The notes beneath the pieces are model-generated. The model ran no database searches and was not told the origin of the DNA. It was given only the letters and a program-made list of their open reading frames with translations. The translations under genes were made by a program, and so were the position numbers. Positions 28,530 to 39,744 of a DNA stretch of 64,000 bases are shown here, piece by piece. This DNA comes from Anniella stebbinsi (Eukaryota > Chordata > Lepidosauria > Squamata > Anniellidae), in the NCBI GenBank assembly GCA_029215795.1, contig JARDYH010000002.1, positions 60,365,001 through 60,429,000 on the forward strand. Direction: 5' to 3'. Every line of letters starts with the position of its first letter. The first letter of the stretch is position 1.

Positions 28530-30285
28530 TAAAACCTATTCTAAAAATGCAAGACTATCCCCTCCCATCTTATCATTGTCGTGTCCTCTTTACTCTTCCT
28601 TCTCCACTTGTCACTTTTTATTACAAAGTAAATGAAATTTGTAAAAAGTTGTTGCAATTAAAAATACAATGGAATAAAACTGCTCCTTTCAAAAGACAAG
28701 AACTGATATTTGTAATATTTGCATCCAATAACCTCAAGGAAGAGTACATGGAATTCCCAGGTGAGTACACATTCATTTACTGGCCAGGCCAGGTCTCCTC
28801 AGCTTCAGAGATAGAATTATATCAGATACCTTCACTATACACCTACACTTTGAGTAAAAGCACAACATTCATGCAAGCTTTTAAAATATATTCCAAAACC
28901 CATAAAGATCTGGCCTAATTTTTACATTGTTTCCTTCTCTTATCTTCCAAATCCATCATTCTTTTCCTACCCACGTACCCACCCTAAAATCCAGTTCAAA
29001 ATGGTTGATTTGATTTTAGTATTTTTCATTACTCAACCCTCCACCCAATCCCATTTGAGCACAGAATCAGAACTCTGTAATTGCTAAGGTCAAGTTATTT
29101 GCTGACTATCAAATGTTATATTTTAAAAAATAGAGTATTTTCCTATCATTCAGGATTTGCAAAATGACTTCACATGGAACAAAGCTATCTGAAAAGCAGT
29201 AAGACATACAGATCTTTGTGAGTTATTTCAAAAAGGATCTCTTCATAAAAGCTACTTTTACTGGGATTCTTTCATGCAGTGACTGTAAAGAAGAAGAGTA
29301 GAATACGCCAGTTAAATATCTATAAGCAGCAGTGTCTTATACATTTGGGGGGGTTGGAATAAAATCTATCCACCATTGCATGTAGGGAACAAAGTAATCT
29401 CAGGAGATATCATAATCAACATTTGAGCCAGACCTGTTACAGGAATTCCAGTTACTAGTTCTTTTCAACTGAGTATCCTAAAACATTTGACCAATTTACT
29501 TTAATTTCCAAAATAAATAAAACGGGATTCTTTAATATAGATTTGTAGCTATATACTCAGGTACAAGAAAGTAAACATTTACTTAAAATTTAATTATTGC
29601 TCAATACCAGGAAATTAAGATGCTAATCTGGGATAAAGGAGTTGAACAAATGCAAAAATGATGTAAATGGGATACATTTTCCTATTTCCCTTAAGGCCCC
29701 CAAACAAATTTTTCCACAGGTTCTTTAGATAACTGCAATCCTCCTCCACATGGGCTGGCATTTGTCAGCACAATTATATTTGCCTGGAACGCGAGAAAAT
29801 GCCTCCCTTCACAGTCTGTTAGACATGCTGGCCAAAACATAAGCCAGAGAACAGATGAAAAAATATGAAACACTCTTCATTGCCCACTGTCCTAAATATT
29901 GTGTATTCTGAGCATTAGCCAGCAGGCATGACCCAAGTTTCTTGTGTTTCTCAGTACACAGTTTCTTTCAGAAATTCCAACCGCAGCCAGAATTTGTAAG
30001 CAGTGATGTTTTCCTCTGACAAACTGTTCCTCTTTGGCTATTCATCTCTCTGAACTTCTCTGCACTTTCCTCCTAAGGAAATCTCACCATACATTGATAA
30101 ACAAGACATTAAAAAACGATAGATGCCATAAATTGTTGATATGGCTGCATCACCACATTTCCCAAAATGTTACAGGAATAGCTGGAGAAACAGGGCCAAA
30201 AACTACACTATCTTTAACATGCAGCATGTAACTAAGTCCTTGTTTTTAATTACAGGAGGGAGGGGGGGGCATGTCACGCTAAGCT
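28530..30285. other. no gene supported
   Basis: A 123-codon plus-strand open frame at 28547-28918 has no recognisable motif and no repeat partner. It is left uncalled. Confidence 0.4.
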
Positions 30286-30289
30286 ACCC

Positions 30290-30615
30290 TGCGAATAAGC
30301 CACGCGGGTTGTTCACAGACCAACCCATGGAGTATCTGACAGATGATCAGGATAGCTATGGCTTGTCCTCCTCCACCTCCCCCAGCTCCTCTTCCTGGCT
30401 CCCTCCCTGCTCCAATCACCACCCCGTTTTGTTCACCACCTTTTATTCCCCCAGTGCAAATGTGTACCCTTGCCCTATCAATTTCCTTGTATGTTTTAGC
30501 TATCAAAGGGAGCACCCAAGTAGGTGCAACAAAAGGAGGGGTTGACAATATCTCCCACTTGGCAATGTAATCCTCTCACTTTTAAGTGTTGAACTGACAC
30601 TTGTCAGTGTCCTCC
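30290..30615 (-). mobile_element. composite MITE, copy 3 of 3 (inverted)
   Basis: Reverse-oriented relative to 15790-16500. The reverse complement shows agtgtcagttcaac, then aaaagtga, ccttttgttgcacc and acaaggaaattgatagggc. Open frames of about 90-134 codons here are repeat-derived. Confidence 0.55.
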
Positions 30616-30619
30616 TTCC

Positions 30620-33600
30620 ATTCAATACTTGTCCGAGTCTACAGCAAGTCCAGAAATGGAAATACTGGCTTCCCCTATTCCTGAAGTGCAGTAACTGCTC
30701 CAAGAAGTTTGACCTAAAAATACACATGTACCACATCAATTATGAGGAGATGTATAATCTTTTCCCTTCATAATATTGACAAAGGTTGCTTCCATACAAG
30801 GCTTTTATGTTCAATTGCTCTGTCTCATTCACAGAAGTTTACAGAGGGTCCAGCAGTCATTGTCATCAATTTGTAACTCACCCTTGTTCTCTCACTGCTT
30901 TTTCTTTTTCCTTATCAGAAAAAAAAACCCATTAAGGGGGAAAAAAAGAATAGCTGCACAATGCCTTTTGATGGTTAGTGCTAGGAGCCCTCTTTCTGAA
31001 CGCACCCACAGTACGTACTCACTCACACTTTCCCGGCTACTGCTTGGGAGTATCCAAAGCCACGTGTGTGTGCCCGTCACATCTGATTGATACCTGAACC
31101 AGTGTGATGCTTGTACCAGAACACAATGGATATCGAGGTAAAGAACCTCTTTCAGCCAGAGAGCCAACTTCCATTTCAGAGAAGCTTTCGGGAGCCACAT
31201 TCAAGTGGTGGGCAGAGCCATAGGCAAAAGGGACAGGGCTAAAACAACAAAATACCAGTAAAATTTTAGCTTAAAGTTCTTACTATCAGTAACTAAGCCT
31301 TAGGAAAGGCATTTCAACCCTTTAGAATGGGGGGGGGGGGACCTGCATAAAAGCTGGGAAACCACCAAACAATCAGTAGGATGAGGAAAGGGGTGTGGGA
31401 ACCTCGGAGGGCCAGATTGAGACTCCATGTGGGCTGCATTTGGCCCCTGGGCCTGTGGTTCTGCACCCCTAATGTACATCATAACATGCTGCTGTAGGGG
31501 ATTGTATTGAGCTGGGGTTCTGATTCTGCCAGGTCCCAAACAAAGTAGATTCCTTTGATTACTATGTTGAAACAAAGTGACTTGTGCAAAAAGATGACAG
31601 TTTACTGATAGAAAATGGATGCAGAATAAATATGCAAAGAAAGCTTACACCTCTCTTCAGTTGACAAAGCTGTTTTTTGTCATATTGCTTGTACTCTGGA
31701 CCTCTGCAACACAGTATGAGCAATTGTTCCCCAAGGACCGGCAAAAATTCTCCAAGCTGGTGGCATGCGGATGGCTCCTTGGACCAAGACCAAAGTGCAA
31801 AGCACATGGACTGGATCTTATAAGCTTCTCTGCTAAATGCCTCCCTCCAGCTCATGAGCAGACAGGCAACGCCTCTGCCCCCTTTCAGCGGCTAACAGGC
31901 CAACACATGCAGGAGAAGAGGGCTTCTCTTTCCCAGAGGTGCTCAAAGCATCGCAGGCTAGGAAATCAATCACCCTTTCTCTGAGACCAGGGCCTCAACA
32001 TTCCAGCTCCTGGGAGGGGGAGTTTCTCAGCTCTTTTGTGAGAATCAAGGCACAACACCCATATCTCTTTCATTTCATGAGATAACTGGGCAAAACCCTA
32101 GCAGATTGTATAATTGTTGATAAATGGAACTATACTTGCTTGGAACCAATTAAGGCATGTGAAAGGCCTTAATTAACTATAAAGCTGCTGGCTAAGCAAA
32201 CAACACAGGTCTCTAGAGGGCTACCCACTAGTACATAGGAATGCTGTGAAATCCACCTTTTTGCTCACCAACCAACTCATTACAGGCATGCAGGACCCAA
32301 ACAGGGAACAACAATATGTATAACCCTGTGAAGAAGCCGAGTTGGGGGGGGGCATCCACAGAAGACAGTGGCATTGTGTGTGGACAGCCACCACAGTAAT
32401 CATCCAGCAGCAGCTCCACAGCCAAGTGAGTGACAGACACCATGGCTTACTGCTGCATCCTAGCCCAGGACTGTGTAGACACATGTCTAAAAGACTAATC
32501 ACTGATCTGTGGATGACTCCATTAATAAACTCCACCCCTCCTATTTCCTGGCTTAGAGACTTACCTTAAATTGTACACCCATTTGAGTTGTTCCTCCCCA
32601 ATTTCTCTCTCCCAATTAAATAAAACCCCAACTCTTGATTTTCCATTCTATTAAGTTGCCCAATGTTTCCGACCATGCATCTCCTTTGACAAAATATGGG
32701 GGCTGGCGGGCTAGAGGTATGACATACTATTTGGGGGGACCTGGCAATCTTCCCCCTCGTCCACCTCACTATTTTTAGAAGCCAGGTCCTTGCCCAAAAG
32801 AGGGATATTTCTGAGGAGTGACATTTGACATTTAGGCCAAGTTTTTAATTTCTGACCTTTGGTAGATAGCCCAGCCATATTTTACAATAGCCACTGCACA
32901 TATGCTTTTGTTCCCAAATTCTTGACACTGCTAAGACATGTTAAATCCAACAAAAGAAAATCATTTTATTTATTTTTTGTAATTCAGTATTCTGGTCATT
33001 TATGTTTCCCTTGGTGATGCTACTAGATATTCTAACTACCCTGCTGTTCACATTTAATTCTGCTTCATTTGTAATTTTTATCTAATGTTAGAAAATATAA
33101 CAGCCTGCTAATTACTGCTGCGAATTTGTTTTCCTGGTTTGCTTACAGAGATTCTTGGTCACGTGAACTCTTTTGGTGATCATTCTTTTCCTTTTTCGTC
33201 CAAAACACACAATTCTGACTGAAAAACAAATCAGGCCCTTGCTCGAAGATGTATCTTAATTCCAGTTGTTTCTCTGGCAATGCTCAACTATAAAGCAACT
33301 CATTTTCCCAACAGAACAGCAGCTGTCACTGCATTTAAAGCATGAATCTAATAATCAAAACATGCGTCTTAAGTCTGCTTGTGAGGATAATACTTTTTTA
33401 CCTTAGTTAACTGCCTATTCTTCCCAGGGGTGAACATAGGATCCTATGCTTAACAAACCTTACATTTGTTCAAGCAGCAAAGGAACACCAGGTATTCCTT
33501 CCCCTTCACAGACTCAGCTTCTGCAATGCCTTTTAATCAACTAAGTGCAACTCCATTTCAGCTTTCCTTTCAACCTCCAGCTCATCATGAATGGCTTTTG

Positions 33601-33930
33601 CTACTCTCAATCAGGGTGATGCTTATGTGATTGTACCTTCACCATCAAGACTAATCGCATATCAATAAGAGCTTTCAGCATGGCCCAGAACTAAAGATTA
33701 TTCTGCATCTTAATACTACTTAGATGACATTCACAGGAGGCTGTAGAACACCCATTTGGCATGTTAAATTTCCAGAGAGGCAGTGCAGGAATTATCACTT
33801 CAAGTAGCCTGGGAGCTTCACAGTGATAAATGTTCATACTTCAACACATATTATTTGGAAGAAAAAAATCTAGTAGTCAGCTCATAAATGAGATTTTCTT
33901 GGGTGGGGAGTGTATTTTGAAGAGAATGCT
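30620..33930. other. no gene; scattered old repeats
   Basis: Includes a block near 30880-30990 shared with 17560-17680. A probable hAT-like fragment lies at about 31130-31460 (gggccagattgagactcc, then gggctgcatttggcccctgg). No frame carries a recognisable domain. Confidence 0.4.
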
Positions 33931-33934
33931 TTAT

Positions 33935-34050
33935 TACATAAATATTTATTTATGACATTTTATCCCATACTTCCTCTGAGAAGCTCAGGATGGTACACAA
34001 GTCTTTTCCGCCACAGCATTTTATTCTCACATTATTATTATTATTTACTG
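33935..34050. repeat. LINE/SINE tail-like fragment
   Basis: tatttatttatgacatttta, then ctctgagaagctcaggatgg, then ATT repeats, resembling a diverged copy of the tail at 2098-2175. Confidence 0.4.
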
Positions 34051-34334
34051 CTGTCATCAAATAAGGGCTGCTTGAGCCTATATCTGTTTCCTCAGAATTA
34101 AGTTTCACAAAGTTCAACAGATTTACTTTCAAATATGCACTGGATTGCAGTGTTAGTTTGCTAGCTGCTAGGAACATGCCAGTGAAAAAGTGGATATAAA
34201 TTACATAAACAAAATATATCAAGAAACTCTCACAAAATACTAGTTGCATAAAACAGCAACCAAATACGATTCATTCCTTTTTCCAAAGAGTTTGCTGCCT
34301 AAGACAGAATGTGCAAGCAATTCCTACGAAACCT

Positions 34335-34727
34335 CAATTCAAGGTGCTGATGTTAACCTTTAATGCTCTTATCTGAAGGACAAACTATCTCAGTATGAAT
34401 CTGCTAGGTTATTAAGTACAGCAGGAGAGGCACTTTTGAAGACACCCTTGCTTACAGAGACTTACTTGTCAGGCACATAGGAAAGGGCTTCTTCTGTGTA
34501 GCTTCCAGAGTCTGGAATGCACTAGTCCCCACTCATTCTGCATTCATGAAGGGGGCCAAGGCACATTTTTAAAATTTGGCTTTTAAAACTATTGTCATAC
34601 TTAATATTGTTTTTACTGTTCTATTTTTTTAAATCTGATTGTGAGTTTTTAATATATTGGACTTTTTATAAACTGTCTTGATTAGTCTACAAAGGTGGTA
34701 TTTAGAACACAATAAATAAAAAAGGTA
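34335..34727 (+). mobile_element. LINE 3' end (CR1/L2-like)
   Basis: Reads through the same segments as the split copy at 5465-7412: aaggtgctgatgttaacc, a stretch with tccagagtctggaatgcact, then a T-rich region with gtttttactgtt, ending in aacacaataaataaaa. Non-coding remnant. Confidence 0.6.
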
Positions 34728-34729
34728 GA

Positions 34730-35900
34730 TTTTTCATTTTTAATTAATAGGAAGCTCAGACATTAAGCATGGATTAACTAAATAGTTCACACCCCAGAAC
34801 TTACACAATGTACATTTTATGCACTGGGATAAAAGGGTCAGTTCATTAACCATGTTTGGGGACGGGGATCATCTGCTTGCTCCTACAGCCCCTCTCCTCT
34901 TGACCACAATTCTCACCTTGCTAACCTTTCCCATGGTTTTAACCACTGCTATTAAAACATGGTTAATGCTAGCCAAGGTTTCATTTTAAATCCATGTTAA
35001 CATGCAACCCTGGTTAGTGTTAATTCTGGTGAACATTGTTGATCATGTACCTTTTATTTATCCTTAAAGCTGGCAAAGAAATGCAGGGAAAATCACATTC
35101 AAGAGGGACTATGTGATGCATGGGTTCTTAATCCGTTAACCTAAACACAGTAACAACCAGCACACAAAAGCATGTTCAGTGGAATTTCTCTGAAGAGACT
35201 TCATTTAAAGTGAAATTTTACTAAAAAATGTAAAAGGATCTGGATACTAAGGCTGTGCCAAATGCCTCAAAATGTCATCTATAAATCTATAACCAGTACT
35301 GACATTTGATTGTATTTTCTGCCACAGCTACTGCTGCTGTCTTGATTAATTCCACCTGGGACAGGCCCTCTGCCCAGCCACACACAAATGAAAAGGAGCT
35401 GTTTTGCACAGGCCAAGAGGCATAGAGTCCTTGCTTTGAAATTACAACTGCATCATTTTCCCTCCCAGCTTAAATATGAGATAACGTTGGGCTAGAAATA
35501 AAAGGCAGCAGACATCAAATAAGTACACTGGCAACTAATGGCCTCTAGTGTCCAAGTTAGAGATACTCTAGCTATTCATTCCTATGGCTTATATGAGATC
35601 AATGTACAACTGAGCCATATAACCCTGTGCTAATGACAGCATTGGACAAAAAGCAGTGGTGGCGCATTATCGTCCCATCTGACAACATTACTGTCTAAAA
35701 AGGTACAATCTGTATTAGGAACCAACAATGTAGCTATGGCCTTAGAACTAGGCACTGTAAACAAACCAACAGCAATATCAGGTATTAGAGGATTGTCTCT
35801 CTCCCCAAAATAAACTCTCAATTTTCATTCCTACTCCTTACACAGGCCCAACAGGGAGGTGGTAACTCTGAAAATCATGTCATTTCAGTAAAAGAATCCT
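34730..35900. other. no gene; probable MITE fragment at 34770-35050
   Basis: Inverted blocks such as ttaaccatgtttgggg against gctagccaaggttt, and repeated taaccatgg-type motifs, suggest an old MITE. The rest has nothing recognisable. Confidence 0.4.
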
Positions 35901-35907
35901 AATTTCT

Positions 35908-36292
35908 ATTCATTAAACAAAAAACCTACGGTTTACAAAAACAATGTTAAGGCTCTACAGATTCCAACCAAGCACCAAAAAGCAGGGAAATTGAGAGTTA
36001 AGGCTCACAAGCCTTAACGCCACATCCTCCCTAAGGAGGCAGAAAGTGCAAGTGAAATTCTCATTCTCCCAAAGCAGATAAACCATGAGGACAGGGTGGA
36101 GAATATGATATGCAGAGGTGACTGTGGGGTTGTGGAAAACTGATCACGAACAACTTAGGGCCACCTACTTCTTTTTTTGTTTAGAGCAGCCCTTCCCCAA
36201 CCTGGTGCCCTCCAAAGGTGTTGGACTACAACTCCCATAATTGCAAGTCAGTATGTCCCATGGTCAGGAATGCTGGGACTTGTCATCTCAAA
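35908..36292 (+). repeat. left arm of 385-bp inverted repeat
   Basis: Matches the reverse complement of 37413-37799 with only scattered differences. It starts attcattaaacaaaaaacct and ends cttgtcatctcaaa. It includes a hAT-like MITE end (ccttccccaacctggtgccc). Confidence 0.9.
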
Positions 36293-36299
36293 AATCTAG

Positions 36300-36450
36300 A
36301 TATGCAATTTGATCTGCAGAGGTGACTGTGAGGTTGTGGGAAATGATGATGAACAACTTAGGACCAGCTACTTTTCATTTCTTAGACCATCTCCTTATGT
36401 TGAGAGTTGCAACCCAACACATCTGACAGGCACCAGGTTGGGGAATGTTG
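36300..36450 (+). repeat. partial direct repeat of the arm's middle
   Basis: gatctgcagaggtgactgtg, then gatgaacaacttagg and ccagctactt, copy 36100-36175 in direct orientation with more divergence than the inverted partner. It runs into caggttggggaatg. Confidence 0.7.
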
Positions 36451-37412
36451 TTCAAGAACAAGGGAAGGCAGAATGTAGATCTCCAGATGTTTTGGAATTC
36501 AACTTGTAAAAGCCCCTATCAGCATGGGCAGTTATCAGGAATGCCGCGAGTTGATGTCCAAATCATCAGGATAGATCTATTTTCTGCCCACATCTGTACT
36601 AAAGTATGATGTTTTCCAGCATTAAGATATGTGATCAATCAAGGAACTACAAAAGAGCTGCATCACTTTAAATAAACTGTCAAAACCAAATGAAACAATG
36701 AATGAATCTTGAATACCTAATCCAGATAGCCCTTCAGACATCAACATTAGTTTTCAACACATGGCATAGGATGTCTGTTTCTTGAATATCAGATAAAGGA
36801 TTTCTCTTACTTGTTCAGCAGTGTGAGAGCAAAGACAGAGCTACCACCTAATACTTTCATGCGTAAGTATTATTTTAAAATTAAGTATGAATTGATTTTT
36901 GTCTTCCCCATAACACATAACATGGGAGTTACAGTGCAAAGCATCTGCAGACCACCAGGCTGGAGAAGGTTGACTCCTATACATGTCTTCTCAGAAGCCA
37001 GTGCCACTGAATTCACTAGAGCTTTCTCCCAAGAGGTATAGGATTTTAAACTAATCTCATCTGAAAGGTGTTCAACACAGCCAAACTAAACCTCTTCTGC
37101 TCCACTGTTGCTTTGATGAGATGATGTATTGTGCAGGGATTGTGGGGAGTGAACAGTATATTTTTTATAAATACATTTAAAGAAAAAAAACATGTATTTA
37201 TAAATACATTTAAAGAAAAAAAAGGCAGGATATTGACCAACAGTTGGAAGTGCCTGGCACATGCTCTGGTTCTAGATCTGTAATGAATAGTGCCCCTTTT
37301 GTTATCAAGAGTGCTGCTATATGCGAGATGTATGTGAGAGAAAAGTATTGGGCAGACCCTGTATTTGGTAAGGGTATGGAACAGCATTCCCCATCCTGCT
37401 GCCCTCCAGGTG

Positions 37413-37799
37413 TTTGAGATGACAAGCCCCAGCATTCCTGACCATGGGACATACTGACTTGCAATGATGGGAGTTGTAGTCCAACACCTTTGGAGGGCAC
37501 CAGGTTGGGGAAGGGCTGCTCTAAACAAAAAAAGAGAAGTAGGTGGCCCTAAGTTGTTCGTGATCAGTTTTCCACAACCCCACAGTCACCTCTGTATATC
37601 ATATTCTCCACCCTGTCTTCATGGTTTATCTGCTTTGGGAGAATGAGAATTTCACTTGCACTTTCTGCCTCCTTAGGGAGGATGTGGCGTTAAGGCTTGG
37701 GAGCCTTCACTCCCAATTTCACTGCTTTTTGGTGCTTGGTTGGAATCTGTAGAGCCTTAACATTGTTTTTGTAAACCGTAGGTTTTTTGTTTAATGAAT
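37413..37799 (-). repeat. right arm of 385-bp inverted repeat
   Basis: Reverse complement of 35908-36292. About 1.1 kb separates the arms. Confidence 0.9.
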
Positions 37800-37959
37800 T
37801 TCATGGCTTTGTGTAACGGATGACTGGATATTATACAGTAGACAACCAAGCCGGCATCAGCCAGAATGTTATACCATCCTGACATCCAATATAAAATCAA
37901 AGCTAGTGTTATGTGTTGAACTCACTTTTAACATTAATAAATAAACCAAAATGCTTGCA

Positions 37960-38668
37960 TCTGCCTCATTTTTAAAGATAAAGAGATGAAACCTGGCATC
38001 ATGGTAGCTCTTAAGTAGGGATATAGCTATGCCAAGTATGAAGCAGATCCGTTCATGCCTTGATTTTTAGGAATTTTTTAAAGTTCAAACAGAAATCTCT
38101 TTGGGGTCCAGGACCTTGAGCAGTACAAGTTTAAAAAATGAAATTAAAGATAAAGAGATGAAACTTGGCACCATGGTAGCTCTGAAGTAGGGATTTAGCC
38201 ATGCCACGTTGGAAGCAGATCCGTTCATCCCTTGATTTTTAGAAATGTTTAAAACTTCAATTTAATTTTTTAAATTAACTAAAATGCTTACAATTCCATC
38301 ATTTTTAAAAATAAAGGGATGAAACTTGATAGCATGGTAGCTCTTAAGTAGGTAGCTCTTAAGTAGCCATGCCAAGTTGGAAGCAGATCTGTTTATGCCT
38401 TGAGTTTTAGGAATTTTTAAAACTTCAAACCCAATACTCCTCTTTGGGGTCTAGGACCTTGAGCAGTACATTTTAAAAAAAGACAGTAAAGATGAAGAGA
38501 TGAAACTTGGCACCATGGTACCTCTTAAGTAAGGCTTTAGCCATGCCAAGTTGAAAGTAGATTGGTTCATGCCTTGAATTTTAGAAAAACAATTGAATTC
38601 AAACTTTTTAAAAAAATATCCTAAAAATCAAGGCACGAACCGATCTGCTTCCAACTTGGCATGGCTCA
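37960..38668 (+). repeat. tandem array of ~170-bp units with one inverted partial unit
   Basis: Units are marked by gatgaaac at 37985, 38157, 38317 and 38499 (spacing 160-182 bp). Each is followed by catggtagctct, gccatgcca and gcagatccgttc or variants, then ccttgattttta. At 38622-38668 the same sequence occurs inverted. Confidence 0.85.
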
Positions 38669-38672
38669 ATTC

Positions 38673-39303
38673 TAGGGTGACCACTAGGGTGTGGCCTAGT
38701 GGCTAAAGTGTTGGACTGGGAGCTGGGAGATCTGGGTTCTACTCCCCACTTAGCCATAAAAACCCATTGGGTGACTTTGGGCCAGTTGCAGACGCTCAGC
38801 CCAACCCATCTCACAGGGTTGCTATTGTGAGGATAAAATGGAGAGGAGGAGGATTATGTATGCCACCTTGGGTTTCTTGGCGGAAAAATGGTGGGATATA
38901 AATGCAATAATAAATAATAAAAAACTGTCAGGATTTCCCAAGATTTCTCCTGGTTTTTGTTCTATCCTCAGTGTCAGGGGGGATTTTATGCAATAGTCTA
39001 TAATGACCTGGAATTACACACTTTCCCTTTTAAGGCCACCATTAGTATGGCAGGGGGGAATGACATGCTTTCTGGAGATGTGTCATTCTCTCCCACTGCT
39101 CCAATCAAGGCCTTAAAAGGGAAACACGTGTCATTCCCAGGCATTATAGAAAAGAGCCTGACTGGAGCGGTGGGGTGGGGTGAGAATGACATGCTTTCCC
39201 CTCCTCCGCTCCAATTGGGGACTTTAAGGTGGCCCCAGAAAGCCATTTTCCTTCCCTCCCCACTAGGTGTCCTCTTTTTTGGTTTCCCTAATATGGTCAC
39301 CCT
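38673..39303. mobile_element. MITE with TAGGGTGACCA ends, split by a SINE
   Basis: Left end tagggtgaccac, right end atatggtcaccct followed by TA. The interior has inverted blocks (gggaatgacatgctttc repeated, and aggccttaaaagggaaaca against cccttttaaggccacc). The SINE at 38685-38934 sits 12 bp inside the left end. Confidence 0.65.
38685..38934 (+). mobile_element. tRNA-derived SINE, near full length
   Basis: The pol III A-box-like tggcctagtgg (about 38692-38702) and B-box-like gggttctactcc are spaced as in tRNA-derived SINEs. They are followed by gggtgactttgggccagttg, acagggttgctattgtgagg and ataaaatggagagg, then a 3' tail ending in aataaataataaaa. It matches no functional tRNA gene because the 3' half is unrelated. 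Confidence 0.85.
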
Positions 39304-39419
39304 ACTCAGTTCTTGCACAGGCTGCATATCCATCCCTAGATATTTACTCAAAAGTAAGACCCATTGAATTTCCTTGGTTCTTGAAAAGCAACACACTTGC
39401 TTTTAGATTTGCCAGTCTC

Positions 39420-39739
39420 TAGGCTGACCAGATAAAATCCAGGTCAGGGCTCATGTAACTTTAACAGTTGTAGAGAAAAGGGAATTTCAGCTGGCGTCAT
39501 TTGTATGCAGTTAGTTCCTGGTGATATTCCCTCTTCATCACAACAGTTAAAGGTGCATGCACTATACTAGAGTGACCATATACAAAAGAAGGCAGGGCCC
39601 CTGCAACTTTAACTGTTGTGATGAAGAGGGAATTTCACCAGGGACTAATTGCATACAAATGACACTGGCTGAAATTCCCTTTTCTCTACAACTGTTAAAG
39701 TTACATGTGCCCTGTCCTCCTTTTCATATGGTCAGCCTA
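39420..39739. mobile_element. palindromic MITE dimer, second copy
   Basis: Same family as 6255-6584: ends taggctgaccaga and ggtcagccta, internal agggaatttcagctgg and cttcatcacaacagttaaag with their inverted partners. A complete unit begins at about 39568 (tagagtgaccatata). Confidence 0.75.
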
Positions 39740-39744
39740 AATAT

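Noticed and set aside
30141..30545. 134-codon open frame over a proline/serine-rich patch
   Set aside because: Coincides with the inverted third copy of the composite MITE and changes character at its borders.
37046..37528. 160-codon minus-strand open frame
   Set aside because: Much of it is the right inverted-repeat arm and a hAT-like MITE end, with A/T-run derived Phe-rich segments. No family resemblance.
38685..38760. tRNA gene
   Set aside because: A and B boxes are present, but the body does not fold as a tRNA and continues into a LINE-like tail, so it is a SINE.
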